From Lenzites betulinus (taxonomy: Eukaryota > Basidiomycota > Agaricomycetes > Polyporales > Polyporaceae): a stretch of 64,000 nt of DNA. The translations under genes and the position numbers were made by a program. This document shows positions 1-12,405 of the stretch, one piece after another; positions within the stretch are counted from its first letter, which is position 1, and each line of letters begins with the position of its first letter. The notes below the pieces were generated by a model, which saw only the letters and a list, made by a program, of their open reading frames with translations, was not told the origin of the DNA and made no database searches. Location of the stretch: contig JABYQU010000054.1 in assembly GCA_022264855.1 (NCBI GenBank), positions 124,001 to 188,000 on the forward strand, read 5' to 3'.

Positions 1-1
1 T

Positions 2-463
2 TCACCGCGCCGTCGGAGCAGCCCCCCGCACGCGCGTCCGACCGTCCTTCAGCCGCTCGGTGATGATCGGGCTCGCCGCAGGCCTGAACTTGTGCTCCTT
101 CGAGTACCTGCCCGCATCGCCGCGCACCGCGCAGACCGGTCTCAGTATTCCGCACCCTACAAACACAAAGGCAAACGCGCATCAGCAAGCGAGCGCGACG
201 CACCTGGAAGCATGGATGACCTTCGGCGTTTCCGCGACGGACGCGCGCAGCTTGATGCCGAAGTACATGAGGAAGAGGAGGAAGAGGATGAGCGCGACGC
301 GCTTCCACGCGGACGGCGTGGGCGGGTTGAAGCGCGGGTCCTCCTCGAGCCGGCGGTGCAGCTCTTGTAGGTCGCTCGTGGGCTCGTCGCGACTCCGTCG
401 CTTCAGGTCCGAGGCTTTGGTGGTACTGTCCGGGATACGCTCGTATCCGTAGGAGGTAGACAT
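2..463 (-). CDS. small conserved single-pass membrane protein, function unknown
   Basis: Two exons, 204..463 and 2..107, joined by a GT-AG intron (donor GTGCGT, acceptor GGGCAG), give 121 residues ending in TGA at 2-4. The protein has a hydrophilic, charged N-terminus (about residues 1-54, with DLQELHRRLEEDPRFNPP), one hydrophobic helix (about 55-70, VALILFLLFLMYFGI) and a basic C-terminal tail containing KFRPAASPIITERLKDGR. The tail only appears when the second acceptor is used; splicing at an earlier AG gives a low-quality frame, which is why I chose this model. The first ATG after the upstream stop-rich region (463) is taken as start. The domain layout suggests a tail exposed on one side of an internal membrane, but I do not recognise a characterised family. 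Its promoter faces the divergent DUF6534 gene about 1.7 kb away. Confidence 0.7.
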
Positions 464-2164
464 TGTACGGGGAGTATGCTGAGTATCAAGAAGTAGCCTA
501 GTGGCAAGTGACAGAAGTCTTGGAGGTAAGGGTAAAGACGGTGGATGTGGTACAAGGTCAAGATGCGTGGACAGCCTGGGCTTCCCCGCTCTCCGTGTCC
601 TCGAAACAGGCGCCCATAGTTCGGAAAAAGTCACGGTCACATCACGGTCACATCTGCGATGAACGGCGTTAACTCCTGTGGACCGGCGCTTAATCAACTT
701 CAGCCATGATCAGGTACCACCCGTGCGTTTTCTACCATCCATGCATGATGCAGTAGCATGCACAACGCTCTCCGCCTACGATGCCTCCATTATTCGCCAG
801 TTAAACACCTCAGTCTATGTCTACTGTAAGGAGCTGTTGCTAAAAACATACAGCGTGCAGTCTGCGGAATGCCCAGACTGAGATACTCAGCAAGAATATT
901 CTTCAAATGTACTCTGCACGTCGGCCCGTACGCGTAAAGCATACAGTCTTCAGCTGATCTGGCTATGACTTCATAGTTAATAGTGCCTTGGCTTCATATA
1001 ATGATTTATACTGGGAGTCTATAGGTTCTTCGATCGCGTTGCCCGCACGCCATTACAACCTCACTTCTGGACCTCACAATTCACACCATACCGGTGCACA
1101 CGAACAGCGGCTCGCCATACCTTCGAACTAGCACTGGCAGCACACGAGAACATACCCGCGATGCCACGGTGCTTGTGCCACTGTGGATGATACATGATCC
1201 TTTTCGGAACTTCCCACTCACTCCCATGGGTCGCGACTGGTCCATAGAGGGCGCCACAGACCATGTCTCATCGGCACATCGACGCCTCTTAATCGACCTC
1301 CTCCACCCAGACCCCATTCCCACTATTTAGAGTCGACCCCAACGTCTTTCACGATCGCAATTTACGCGGGTCCGTGGTGATCAGTCAAAATCGCCAGGGG
1401 TACCAGGACGGTACCCACTTGCTGTCCGCTGTGGCGGCGCTGTTCGATTGGAATGTCGCGTGGAGGTGGCCCCCCCATCTCCCCCCATCCGCCCGCCGCC
1501 CGTGAGCTCATCCTCATCAGCTTCTCCAAATTCTTAGGCGAGACTTTCTAGTTCTTCCGTACAGGCAGGGCTTTCTATTCTGACTCAACGCCCCTTCTTG
1601 GCTTGGCTGCATCTCCAGGGGAAGCCATGCAGAAAGATCACACGTACCCAGTAGTAGCCCGCTCACTTATGCCGTGTAGCTGCCGGACCACTCCACCCAG
1701 ACACCGATGGACACGTCCACACGAGCAGTGTCAGTGGACGTGCTAGCCCACCGACGTGATGTTCAAGTGTTGCGGAGGGGACCTAATAGTATTTAGGCAC
1801 TGGGCGGAATTTGCTTTCCCAGTGGCGTTCTGCGATCGACATTGACTTCTAGGACGCAGCCTCCGACATTGGCTCGGCTGCCATGGTCATGGAAGCGTCC
1901 CGGCATTCTTCATCAACGCCTTCGGCGAATGACAGAATATTTCCACCCCTCGAAACGGCTTTACTTAAAGCACAGACCTTGCGTCCGCTATGATGCCTGG
2001 TCTCCCATCGTCTCTCGTGGCAGCAACGCGCTCGGCTCACCCCTTCGTCCTCGGATTCGTTCGCCCTCCGTGTCTTCTCTCTCGCGTGTCGGCTCTCTTC
2101 ATCGGAGAGTCGAGATCCCTACTTGACACCCGTTTTCCTTTCGGGCCTTGTAGCGGCACTCAGC
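464..2164. other. intergenic region between divergent genes
   Basis: This is the shared upstream region of the small membrane protein (-) and DUF6534 gene 1 (+). It holds only short open frames of low coding quality. A doubled 11-mer (CACGGTCACAT, twice within 632-653) is the only local repeat I see. No RNA gene is recognised. Confidence 0.6.
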
Positions 2165-4512
2165 ATGTCTGCGACAAATGCTAGTGTGGCTTCTACGGCC
2201 ACCGCCTCTGCTGTCGCAAGCACCGCGACGGCGGCCATCCCATCCCTCGACAAAACCTACGGTGTGTTGATGATTGGGACGTTCCTCGGTCTCATGTGAG
2301 CTCTCCCAGGTTCATGGTTGAGATATTCGACTGACGCCGCCGCTAGTCTGTACGGGATTACGCTGCAGCAATGTTATCGTTACACTCGTTTGCCGGCGTA
2401 CCGGGAGGATTCTACGTACACCAGAAGCATGGTGAGTATCCGGTCGCCATGTTGGCGCGCGGTCCCCCCTGACGCTACACCGTCATGCAGGTCTTTGTCA
2501 TCCTGTGAGTCCCGCTGTAACTTTCTTCTCGCCTCTCATGTCGGAGCCTCATGGAATGATGCAGCATCTTGGAGACTGTTCACTCCGTGATCTCGATGCA
2601 TGCTATGTACGTATCTCGTCGCCACAGGTGAGCATAACACCAGTATTAAACGCTCGCCTTCCAGCTACTACTACCTCACTACAAATTACTTCAACCCCAC
2701 GGTCCTCTTCCATGGTGTATGGTAAGTCGTAGTACCCTTCTCGGTTGTGTTATGGCGCTGATGCGAACCGAACGGAAAGGTCCGTCGATGTGAGTTACAT
2801 GACTTATAGCCCTGCACCACCACACAAATGCTGAGCCACGGTCTTTAATCCGCCGCATAGCTTATCCCTATGGCTACGGTCAGTCGAACCTCTTTGTGTA
2901 CAAACTATCGTGCTTATGGTTCACATCGTATATGTAGGGCATCATCGTCGCAGTCTCGCAGAGGTAAGACTCGCTGTGCATGCCCGACCCTCACAAGCTA
3001 ACGTTGTGCATAGCTTCTTCGCTCGCCGGTTGTGGATGAGTCAGTTTGCCCATCGGATCTGCCGTACGGTAGCTCATTGCGTCTTCCCCAGTCGATCGTA
3101 AATTCCGGTGGATGGCCGTGCTCGTTGTGAGTAATTATCTCACAGCATGATACCATCGCTCTAAGCTGTTCTTCAGTGCATCCTTCTTCTGTGCGAAGCG
3201 GGTACGTATAATACCACTGTCGTCCGCGGAAGCTTGCTCAACTGCTCGATGAAATGCAACCAGGTTTCTCTATCGGTACGTCCAGCTACCTCCCTCATTA
3301 ATCTTACCCGAACTGACTCTGGTATGATGCAGCCATCACGGTCGAGGCGTAAGTTCCGGAGAGTGACGATGTGACCAATGCACAAAGAGCTGACACAATG
3401 CTAACAGCTTCAGACAGCCTGACTTGTTGCAGTTCGAGGATGTGACAGCGGTGCGTCTTCGTCGCAGCAGATGCTGTCCTGACCGTAATGTGTCATTTAC
3501 TGATGCGTTTGTCCGAACAGTGGATGTTCAAGGCTGGTATGGGCGTGATCGTCTGTGCGGACAGTCTCCTCACCGCGGTCCTCACTATTGTCTTGCGACG
3601 CAGTCGGACGGGTTTCGAAAAGTATGTGTGCGATTAGTGGCGGAGGTGCGGGACAGCAGACTTAATTGCCGTATGACAGTACGGACACCGTGCTGAACAC
3701 ATTGATCGTGTACACGATAAACACTGGTATGTGCTGCACTTCGTTGAAGCTTTCGTAGTCATATCCTAATTTTGCGAAGGCCTCTTGACAGGGTCAATAT
3801 TGATTTTCTGAACATCTCGCTGGGTATTATTACTCACGCCGATACGCCGTCACAGGACGCTGAGCCTCGCATGTTTCTTCGTGGTATGTCCGTTTTTGTC
3901 ACCCTGTGAGACAGTCGCTCATCCGTTGCAGGCCCTGTTCTATCCGAAGACCCTACTGGCGAACGGGATGAACATGTGCATCGCTAAGCGTACGTCCTTC
4001 CAGCTCTACCGTATATCGTTCCACGCTCATTTTGCCCAGTCTATGCCATCTCGTTGCTCGCTGTGTGCGTCTACCAACGCTCTTCGACCACTCATAGGTA
4101 CTCACCGACGCTATTCAGGTTGAACTCTCGGGACTTCTTGAAGAACCGGAAGACGAAGAGCGTGTCGACAGGTGCCATACGCTCCGGCGGGCATCCCTCC
4201 GTCGGCGTTCTCGGAACAAACGATCGGTACAACAACATGCACGTAAGTCCCCGTTCCCACCGCTTAATCGACGAACAACTGCCCATCCTCTCAACCGTCG
4301 TTTTTCATTTACTCTCCCTACAGGGTCCGTCCGGCTCGCGAGGCATCATCGACATCAAGCTCACGCGCGAGATCGTGCACGACCGATCCGACGACTATGA
4401 GCTCGAAAAGATCCCGGACAAGTTCCCGCAGGCGCCGGGCAGGCTGCAGGATGGGTCACCGGGTAAGCACCACTCCTTGCTAGGCGCGTACGTCGAGTCG
4501 ACAGATGTCTGA
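2165..4512 (+). CDS. DUF6534-type seven-transmembrane protein, gene 1
   Basis: About 17 exons encode roughly 370 residues. The first exon is 2165..2295 and ends ...GTFLGL. Hallmarks in order are LYGITLQQCYRYTR after the first helix, ILETVHSVISMHA, YYYLTTNYFNP, SQSFFARRLWM, WMFKAGMGVIV, the loop LRRSRTGFE, LNTLIVYTINTGLLTG and the seventh helix LYAISLLAVLNSR. A hydrophilic tail of about 100 residues follows. This order matches the basidiomycete DUF6534 integral membrane family, whose ligand and role are unknown. Several exons are tiny: 10 nt (2780..2789), 16 nt (3333..3348) and 13 nt (3780..3792). All junctions fit GT-AG. An apparent in-frame stop near 3800 disappears once the 13-nt exon is used. 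A receptor or sensor role is plausible from topology only. Three paralogues lie in this window. Confidence 0.85.
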
Positions 4513-5841
4513 ATGCGCGTTTCCCGCAACTTAAGTGTGAAAGAAGTAGAGTGGTATTGGCACGCCGCATTCAGAATGCAACCTGTGTGTGGAAGGATCA
4601 TTCCCATAGCCTTGTTGTAGCGGCGTGCGCGAGTGTACGTTGTGGCTCGGAATTGTACGGACTATGTGCGAGTGTATGTATCCTGGCCTGTACTACTTAT
4701 CTCTCACCTCTGGCGAGCCGGTTGTGCTCTTACTGTCTCCGATGCGTACACCGTTTCTCGTGCATATCAACGTTACAGTGCGAGACTAGGGTCGGTAGCT
4801 GGGCACAACGTATCCCAGGAAAGGGGTGGTCGGAGAGGCTGGTAATATTAGAACAATGGGGCACAGATGTGATGGACGTTGCTCACTTGCGTGGCGTAGT
4901 GATTCGAATGAGCGAATCATTGGCGGGCGTGGCGGGGACTCCACAGTGATCACTGAATCGTCACGGTGAGTACTAGTGGCAATTTCTCGGCCATTTACGC
5001 GATTAAACATGCGGTGCACTACGCTAGCTGCTAGCAGCAGACTCGCCCAAACTTTGATCCGCCATCTCTCCCTTAATTAGGGTCATAGCCTGGGGCCCAC
5101 CTGAGCGTCTTGTACGCCGTGGCGTCGGGGGCCGGAGGAGGGCACGAACGCCTGTGCACCGGGGAGGGCGTGTGCTAACCCACTGGCACTGCTGATGCTA
5201 ATCGAGTTTCGCGGTGACCACGACCGCCTGCCAAGCGATCTTCTCCCCTCACGAGCACCTCACGAGTCTAGTGACCGCTGCTGATTGACCACGAGAGGGA
5301 GTGAATTGAGTATCTATCTTGCACTTGCAGGTACACACCGCGGCGCTGATGGGTATAATTACCAGTTTGTTTCGGCCGATACTCTCAATCGGTGCGTCCA
5401 TATCGCATAGTAGGGCGAGTGACCCCGGGATGAACAACGTCGACTAGTCTCGACTGCGGCTTCGCGTCAAAAGCATTGTAATTGGGTCGGCCGAACTGGA
5501 TGCTACATCAGCATCAGTGCCGTCCCCGTCACACGCATCTGTATAACAGGAACAACATACCGTCGCGCGCGCAAGGTGCCTGGAATGACAGCATGATGTC
5601 GTGTAGTTGGAGCTCGGGTGCACGATCACCGCGCGTCCTCCTGGCCGTCCCCGTTCGCTTCAAAACACGCTTCAGAACAACTACATCCCATGTTTCACAA
5701 CAACAACCTGAGTAGGTATATTACACACTGGCCAAGTACCAGATCCTTAAATAACTTATGCGCGTCCCGGTATGCAATGTGGGCGCGAAGCAAGATCTGG
5801 AGGCGACCAGAAGCAATGCCCACCTCCGCTGCAGCGACGGC
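4513..5841. other. intergenic region between convergent genes
   Basis: This lies between the 3' ends of DUF6534 gene 1 (+) and gene 2 (-). Open frames here are short and show no domain. I see no repeat or RNA gene. Confidence 0.6.
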
Positions 5842-8046
5842 TCAGGGGACGAACGAGGACGGCTCCTTGTGGTCGCCATACGGGCCAAGCATCTTGCTCC
5901 CGCACTGGCTCTGGCCGTCCGTGTCCATCTCCGCCGCCACCTTGATGGTGATCGCCTGCGGAAGCTCCGGTGCCTGCAGCGCCAGATCGCGTCAGCGCCA
6001 ATCGGGGAAAGGGGAAGAGATGGGGGCACGTACGCGGGGGACGTTCCATTGCTCGACCGTGGCGAGCTGGTTCGCGCGCGAGAAGATGTTCCGCCCAAAC
6101 GCAGTGTCGGTGTCGTAGACCTCGATCCCGCGGCTGAACTGCCGCGTGCGCGAGTTGAGCCTGCATCACGCCGGAAAAGACCCCAAGGTGAGCGCACGCA
6201 TACAATGAGGACAAAAGAGGCACGTACACAGCGAGGAGGGTGATGGCGTACACTGCGGGGAACACGATTAGACAGATAGGGGAAATGTAAAGGCGCTGCG
6301 GCGTACTCTTTTGCGCAACGAGGGCCGTGGCAGCCCAGTAAAGCCGATACGGCCAGGCGACAGACTAAAAGCTCTATAATGAGGGCTGTGCGCAAGATAT
6401 CAGGCGAGAGAGACATACCACAATTGCTGCGATTCCGTGTACGATCCTATATAAAATGTCAGCGGAGATATGAGACGAGCCAAGCGTTCAGGAGGGGCTT
6501 GTTTACGAACCCAGTCAAGAGACCTACGAAAAACAATTAGAATGTGGACGAATGAAACAGATTGTCGGAGCCAGGCTACGCACCAGTGTTGATAAGGTAC
6601 ATCGAGATGGTTTGAAGCATTGACCTCGCAGTTCTGTAGAATTGGGTTAATTAGCCACACATAAATCTTAGCTGTCACAGATTTGGAACAAACCTTGGTT
6701 GGTTCTGGTTCTCGGTTCGTGTGCGCGGTAGTGCGACGATCATCGCCCCGGTGAGTAGGAGGTCGGCGACAGCAGCACAGAGCAGCGTCGTGAAGCTGAT
6801 GAACTTCGACTCGTCCGTGAACTGCTGGATCTGATTGATATGGAAGCTGAAGCAAATGGTGAGTGTGATGCTATCTTGGAAGTATAGGGTAGACAACGTA
6901 CGCATTGTATGAAAGCACTGAGTCCCGACGGGACAGTTAGCTCGCTTCAGCTGCACCCGAGCTTTGTAGAACGTACCGATAGCCGTGCCTATGCCCCGGC
7001 ACCCATGATTAATATTGAGCCTACCCCATGAACAGAGAGACAAGGGCGTACCAATATGCCCCAAAAGGAAGACAGCCTACAGTGAACGGTAAGTTACTCT
7101 ATACGCCCAAATATAGAACTGGTAGCTGTTCAGACGTACCGCAAGAATAGCGACAACCCGAGACCAGCCCCCAACTACCAGATTCCCGTCAGTGCGAACT
7201 TCTGCTTTGTCGATGATATGCCTTACTCAGATAGACTCGTCGAGCGAAGAACCTGGCGTAGATCTTTAGTTACATACTGATAAACGAAGGAAGGCAGGGA
7301 CATACATTTGTGCGCCTAGAACAATAATAGACTGTCGAGGTTTCGAAAGGTCAGATACAGAACACGTTGTCAGGGTAAGATGTACTTACTCCGACCGTCG
7401 AGGTGATCTAGTCGACTCATATGAGAACCGCAGAGTTCGCATAACAGATGACAGAATACGAGCTTACATTAAGTGACCTGGGGTGTAGATGTGTGAGAGC
7501 TATCCATAGATACGATTCGCGCAAACAGTACGCACCAAACTCCTCGTTGGATCACGGTAGGATTGAAGAAGTTGGTAACCAGGTAATAGTAGCTTCGGCC
7601 GGCGCTGTCAGCCCCGTAACTAGTCTCCCTGAAGCTCGCAGCTTACCATGTGTGCATCGACAGAATCGTATGCAGCGTCTCTAACAACCTACTCAATAAT
7701 GTCAGTTTCGGATGTAGAGGGTGGTATGTTTGGCTCACATAACGGCGAGAACCTGTTGCGAAGGACGCGGAGAAGCAGCGTGTACCGTGATCAAGAAGTG
7801 CTTTCATACACACACCGGAAAGCAGGCTTACCAGGCTCTTGATGAAAACATTGTCTGTGGGATAGAGACGCAGATACCGATACGCTTGAAGAATACACAT
7901 GCCATAGAATCTGCGCTACCGTCAGGAGAGCTCGTGTCGATATAAACGAGCACCACTCACATCAAGCTAATGAATGTGCCAATGCTAAATGCTCCATAAG
8001 TATAGGTGAGAGCGGACTGTAGAGAAGCCAGAGTAGAAGCATCCAT
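5842..8046 (-). CDS. DUF6534-type seven-transmembrane protein, gene 2
   Basis: The start ATG is at 8046 (MDASTLASLQSALTYTYGAF) and the stop TGA at 5842-5844. About 17 short exons give roughly 380 residues. The family landmarks are IFYGMCILQAYRYLRLYPTD, LLETLHTILSMHT, CYYYLVTNFFNPT, FFARRVYL, LLCAAVADLLLTGAM, MYLINTGLLTG and VFPAVYAITLLAVLNSR. A longer tail (RGIEVYDTDTAFGR onward) ends in EPSSFVP. Micro-exons match gene 1 in size: 10 nt at 7468..7477 and 13 nt at 6511..6523, plus a 16-nt exon that avoids an in-frame stop. The last exon is 5842..5973. The gene is convergent with gene 1, suggesting a local inverted duplication. The 7TM fold is inferred from hydrophobic segments and family resemblance; substrate and signalling partner are unknown. 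Confidence 0.85.
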
Positions 8047-9714
8047 GGCGGATGCTAGAGCCGCAAGAAAAGCCGCAATGGAAGCCGCAGTGGAAAGGAG
8101 GGGGGAGGTCGACCACGGACGTACGAAAGATGGGCAAGACTGTGGGATGGATGGTTAAGAGAGATGGCCCACGGGAAGGTTTGATAAAGCTCAGCGCCGG
8201 GCTGCCCCTCCCGAGAGCGAATGTGATGGATCCGAGTCAATGCGGCTCAGGATCAAAAGCCTGTGTATCGTACGTGCTAGTACGTGCCGCACCTAGAGTT
8301 GTAACGCGGGGGTGCAGCCCTAGGTCGTCTACCTCCGACACGGCACGAGTCGCATCTGGAGGGCAGTGCGTTCAACGCGCGGGCCATCACAGGGCGCTCC
8401 GAGTATTCCATGTCGTGCCTCATCATTGCCTAAATGACAAAGTGCATGTCAGGCGCAGTCAACACTGGGTAACCGGCAAGGCTGATCAGATGGAGCCACC
8501 CACCGTCTCCCACCGTATGGGCGTGTGATGTTGCCCATCAGACACGGACACAGATGACAGATGATGGATGGGATGCTGCCTGGGGAGTTCATTCGAAGGC
8601 ACCAGCGCTGCTAGCAAGAACACGTGTGACTGAATCTGCTCTAGCTGCACATTGACTCTTGGCTGGAAGTGCCTTCCATCACGCATGAAAATTCACACTG
8701 GAAGACATCTTTGGTGGATCTTTGGTAGCCCTGGAGTGATGTGAGCGCCGGAAGCGCGGGACCTGGAATGAGATGGAGCAGCACTCGTGTTCTTGTACGT
8801 TCCGGCGTTCATCTACGCATTGAGAATGAATCTCGATGTCCTCTGTCAGTCAATGACTCTGAGCTTCTTTGCATGGTCTAGACACTGACAGCAGTCAATG
8901 AAGCCCTTCGCGAAGCACGCCATAGCGCTGAGATAGACTTACCAGTAGGTACAACCTTGTTTCAAGGCTCTACGTCCAGTATGGGTTCCAAGTATGAAAC
9001 GTTCTAGACCTGAGTTGCGCGCGGCGGAAGTTAGAGACGCACCGGACTGGTGGCGTCGTCGTGTCGGACTCTCGGATGCTTCAAGGTAGCGTCGGATTGT
9101 TAGTCACACTCATGCGGTGATTCCGATACTTGCTATCATGTACATGCATAGTGAGGTTCGATCCTGACCTCAGTGAAAAACCGCAGTCGAGCACTTCCCC
9201 ATCTTCAGTAGATCCGGTGAGTGCGGGAGGGAGAGAAGCGAAGCTATATTACTAAGCGCTCGCGCCTCCCGACGCTGGGCCCGGGCGCCACTGCTGGCAC
9301 TGCTGGCCAAGGCATCTCCAAACTTCGAGGGAGGAACCGGTGGCAGGAAGCACTAAGTACAGCTTGAGAGAATGACAGATAGTTCTTAATCATAAGCCTT
9401 CAGGCCTTCGAACCTTTCGACCCTATCCTTATCGGGATGACAGTGCATGGCGCCTGTGGCATGTCGTGGCATGGGTGACCAGAGGGGCCTAGAGAACCTA
9501 GGCATGGCGGTACTCATTATTCCTGATACTTCTGACAGGAATATACGTACTATCTGGGATGGTACAAGAATGATTGGGCTACCGAAGTTTGCAGACAGGT
9601 AAGTACACTTTGATCATATGGATGCTCGGCTATAGATCTGGAGTCAACGCAAGACAACTTATATCACTTGGAAGTTGCATTCCACCGAGGGCACAGACAG
9701 CACTCAATCCGAGC
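8047..9714. other. intergenic region upstream of DUF6534 gene 2
   Basis: No supported gene. A GCCGCAA/GGAAGCCGCA short repeat lies just upstream of the gene 2 start (about 8060-8100). A tRNA B-box-like string near 9154-9163 lacks a cloverleaf. The rest is unremarkable. Confidence 0.55.
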
Positions 9715-11845
9715 TCACGACTTCTGGCCGAAGAGCCCCCCACGATAGACCTCGCTCCATTCAAGGTTCTCCGGGCCCTTGACGTCCCACTGCGCCTCGA
9801 GCGTGATCTTCTTCCCCGGGTCGATCGAGCACTCCCACTCGTATAGCCCGTCCTTTTCGCCGCCCTTCCCGTCGACGACCTTCGTCCAGCGCGCCTTCGC
9901 TGTCACGCCTTCCTGCTCATCCTCAAACTTCACATCGACAGCGTCGCCCTCGGTCACCTCCGCGAGGCCCGCGGGCTTGCACAGCGTGACGGCGATCTTC
10001 GCCTCCTCGTTGGAGAGCGGCACCGCGTCGCGCACGAAGAGCTCCGTGACCGCATGCGGGTGCTGATTCACGATCTTCGTCGTCTTGGTGCGCGTGTTCG
10101 TCTTGCGCGGCTCCGCGAAGTTGCGACGCTGCTCGTGCTCCGTCTTCTCGCTCTGCTGGTACTTGACCTTCAGGGAAGTGTCTACTCCGAGCACACACGA
10201 GAAGCGTCCGTTGACTGCGATGAACTATAAAGAAGAACACAGGTCAGGTCAGCTGGGGTCTTCACAAAGGACATGTGGGGGCGCCCACCTCTACAGATGT
10301 CTTCGTGACGAAGCGGTCGTCCATGAATACGTTCACAGGCCCCGCGAGCAGCTCGTACTTGCTCGTGTTCTTCACCGTGCTCACAATGAACACCTCCTGG
10401 CTCTGCGCTGGCACACAGACGTACTTCAGCGCCGCTTTGAAGTCGAGGACCGCCACGGTGAGTCTGTGCTCCTCCCCGTCACTCGGAAGGGATACAGCGC
10501 CCTGCACACGGTACGCAACAGACAGTGCGTTCCGGTCTGGAGTTGGAGTTGAGCTACCAAACAAGCCTCCTGAAGTAGAGGTAGCCGCCGGGAAAGATGT
10601 GGGAGCTGGGGGAGGCGCGCTCGGCGCAGGAGGTGCGGGAGGCGGAGGCGGGGCAGGCGGATTCAAGGTCGCTCCGAAAGCGCCGAGCCTCTCCTTCACA
10701 CTTGTAGGCCCCGCCGTCAAGTTCCCGAGCAAACCACCCGCATTATTTTCCTGCTGGTGTGTTGCTGCACCGAATAGGCCCTGTTGCTGCTGGGATGTTG
10801 CTGCGCCGAACAGGCCTTGTTGCTGCTGGGATGTTGCTGCGCCGAACAGCCCGTGTTGCTGCTGCGGCTGGGGGAACCCGAAAGCGCTCCGGGGAGTCCC
10901 AGTGTTTATTTTGATCTCGCGCGGAGAGACAGAGGGAACAGAGAGTCGCCATTGCGTCTGCGAAGTGGCAGTACTGAGGGTAAGTGACGTATCAGTCCAG
11001 TCTTCGCCCGAGCTATGCATGACTGTGGCATAGTAGCGCATAGATACGTCCGCGGATGGCTGTCCGTCCGCCGTCTTGGCATAGAGATCGTAGAACGGCC
11101 GCCAGCTAACCCCGGCTACGACTACATAGAGCGATGTCAAAGGACTGCCACGATGGATTCACCGGGAGGTCACTCACGGTAGGTCAGCTGGAGGTCCACT
11201 TTGACGTCCTCTTTCGCAGCGATGGTCACGATGATGGTCGTCGTGGCGTCGCCTTTACGCGCATTCGTCAGTACCCAGAGCTTCTTTTGCAGCGCCAAGA
11301 TCTGCGCTTCGAGCGCCTGGACGGTGTTTTGTGCTGCGATCTTGCGCTGTACGAACTTCTCCATGAATGTTATCATCCCTATCGGATCTTGCGAGGCTGG
11401 AGACTTGTGAGTGGTGACAAGTCGTGCGGCATCGTCGAGTAGGTCCGCCTCCTGCTTGCGAACGTTCTTCTCGGCCTCGAGCGTGCGTCCCTTCGCGCGG
11501 AGGGCCTCGATCTCGGAAGCTTTCGAGTCGAAGGAGTCCCGCATGTCCGGCGCATCGGGTGGCTGCTGCTTGCACACGATGTCGAGCACGCGCACGTCTC
11601 CCGTCGTGCCAGAAATCCTGGGAGACTCTGTGTCCGCGTAGCTAGAGATGCCCCTGATCGTCACAACATTTCTACCACTCTGAAGCTCAGTCGTCAGCAG
11701 CCGCAATGGGGACTTTGGCAAGAACGCTTACCTTGAGTTGGAGTGCGAGCGAACGCGTTACTTCCGCCGTTCTCGATTGGAAGATCGTCGCAGCCTTCAC
11801 GGGCACGTTGGATGATATCAGCGATATCTCGTTCACGAACGTCAT
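9715..11845 (-). CDS. DUF4139/DUF4140 (mucoidy inhibitor A-like) protein with GLFG repeats
   Basis: Four exons (11732..11845, 11178..11679, 10289..11115, 9715..10224) give 650 residues in a continuous frame. Residues 1-120 form the DUF4140-like N-terminus (VPVKAATIFQSRTAEVTRSL, then RNVVTIRGISSYADTESPRI). A predicted coiled coil follows (about 125-205, SKASEIEALRAKGRTLEAEK). The C-terminal DUF4139 region begins at VSWRPFYDLYAKTADG and ends with VYRGGLFGQKS. Inserted in the DUF4139 half is a low-complexity stretch of about 130 residues with three tandem copies of a Q-rich GLFGAAT unit, a proline/alanine run and a further GLFGSS. Related proteins occur in bacteria (MuiA) and fungi and have no settled biochemical role. 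The GLFG insert resembles nucleoporin repeats, which is an observation and not proof of nuclear pore association. The second acceptor could lie six bases upstream without changing frame. Confidence 0.85.
10751..10866 (-). repeat. in-frame tandem repeat, about 36-nt unit (SQQQQGLFGAAT)
   Basis: Three near-identical tandem units on the minus strand encode Q-rich GLFGAAT blocks inside the DUF4139 gene. The two central units differ by only a few bases, consistent with recent slippage or unequal exchange. Confidence 0.85.
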
Positions 11846-12405
11846 GGTGGGGTGAGGTAGAAGAGTGTGCGGTCAATCGAAGACTGCGTGCGCAGCTTTA
11901 TGCCTCTATGACGGGCGCCTCCACACCGGCCCCGAACCGCATCGAGATACACACATTGACTCACCCAAGCCTAGAAAGTAGACAGGCTCATTCTTATGAT
12001 CAGGGGATCAGAGCAACAAAGTCAATGGACATGCTCAAGGACGACAGGGACGACAGGCCATCAGCACATCGCAAGGACTAGAAAACACAGCCACGACACA
12101 GCCACCCAAGGACGAGCAGACTACAAATATTGACGGTCTCCTCAGCCATGCATTGGGTCATTGACTTTGGTGTTGGAGCCCTGAGACCCGGGCGATAGAC
12201 ATATTAGAAAGACTTGTGTCGTTTAGGCGCCGGCGCTGTCGAAACCTAGCCTGCGTTTCGAACCCATAGTCTCACAGAAGCACCAGACGGTAAGAAAAGA
12301 GAACCCAATCGAATCGTACAACAAATGGTGTCTCGCACGGTTATGCTGCATTCCCCTCAAGCTCTTCCAGGCGCGTGATTTGCCTGTGAGATCAGACCGA
12401 GATGA
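11846..12405. other. intergenic region, promoter of the DUF4139 gene and 3' flank of CK2 beta
   Basis: 560 bases between two minus-strand genes. No open frame of quality and no repeat seen. Confidence 0.6.

Noticed and set aside
3780..3850. Apparent in-frame stop in DUF6534 gene 1 that looked like a pseudogene lesion or a non-GT donor
   Set aside because: Using acceptor GCGAAG and the 13-nt exon GCCTCTTGACAGG, matched in the three paralogues, restores frame with canonical sites.
5721..6416. 231-codon minus-strand open frame
   Set aside because: It is a shadow running through introns and exons of DUF6534 gene 2; the spliced frame carries the family motifs.
6880..7000. In-frame TAA in DUF6534 gene 2 near the fifth helix
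   Set aside because: A 16-nt exon after acceptor GGGACTCAG bypasses it and matches the 16-nt exon size in the paralogues.
9154..9180. B-box-like GGTTCGATCC suggesting a tRNA
   Set aside because: The T-stem does not pair, and no A box or acceptor stem is found at proper distance.
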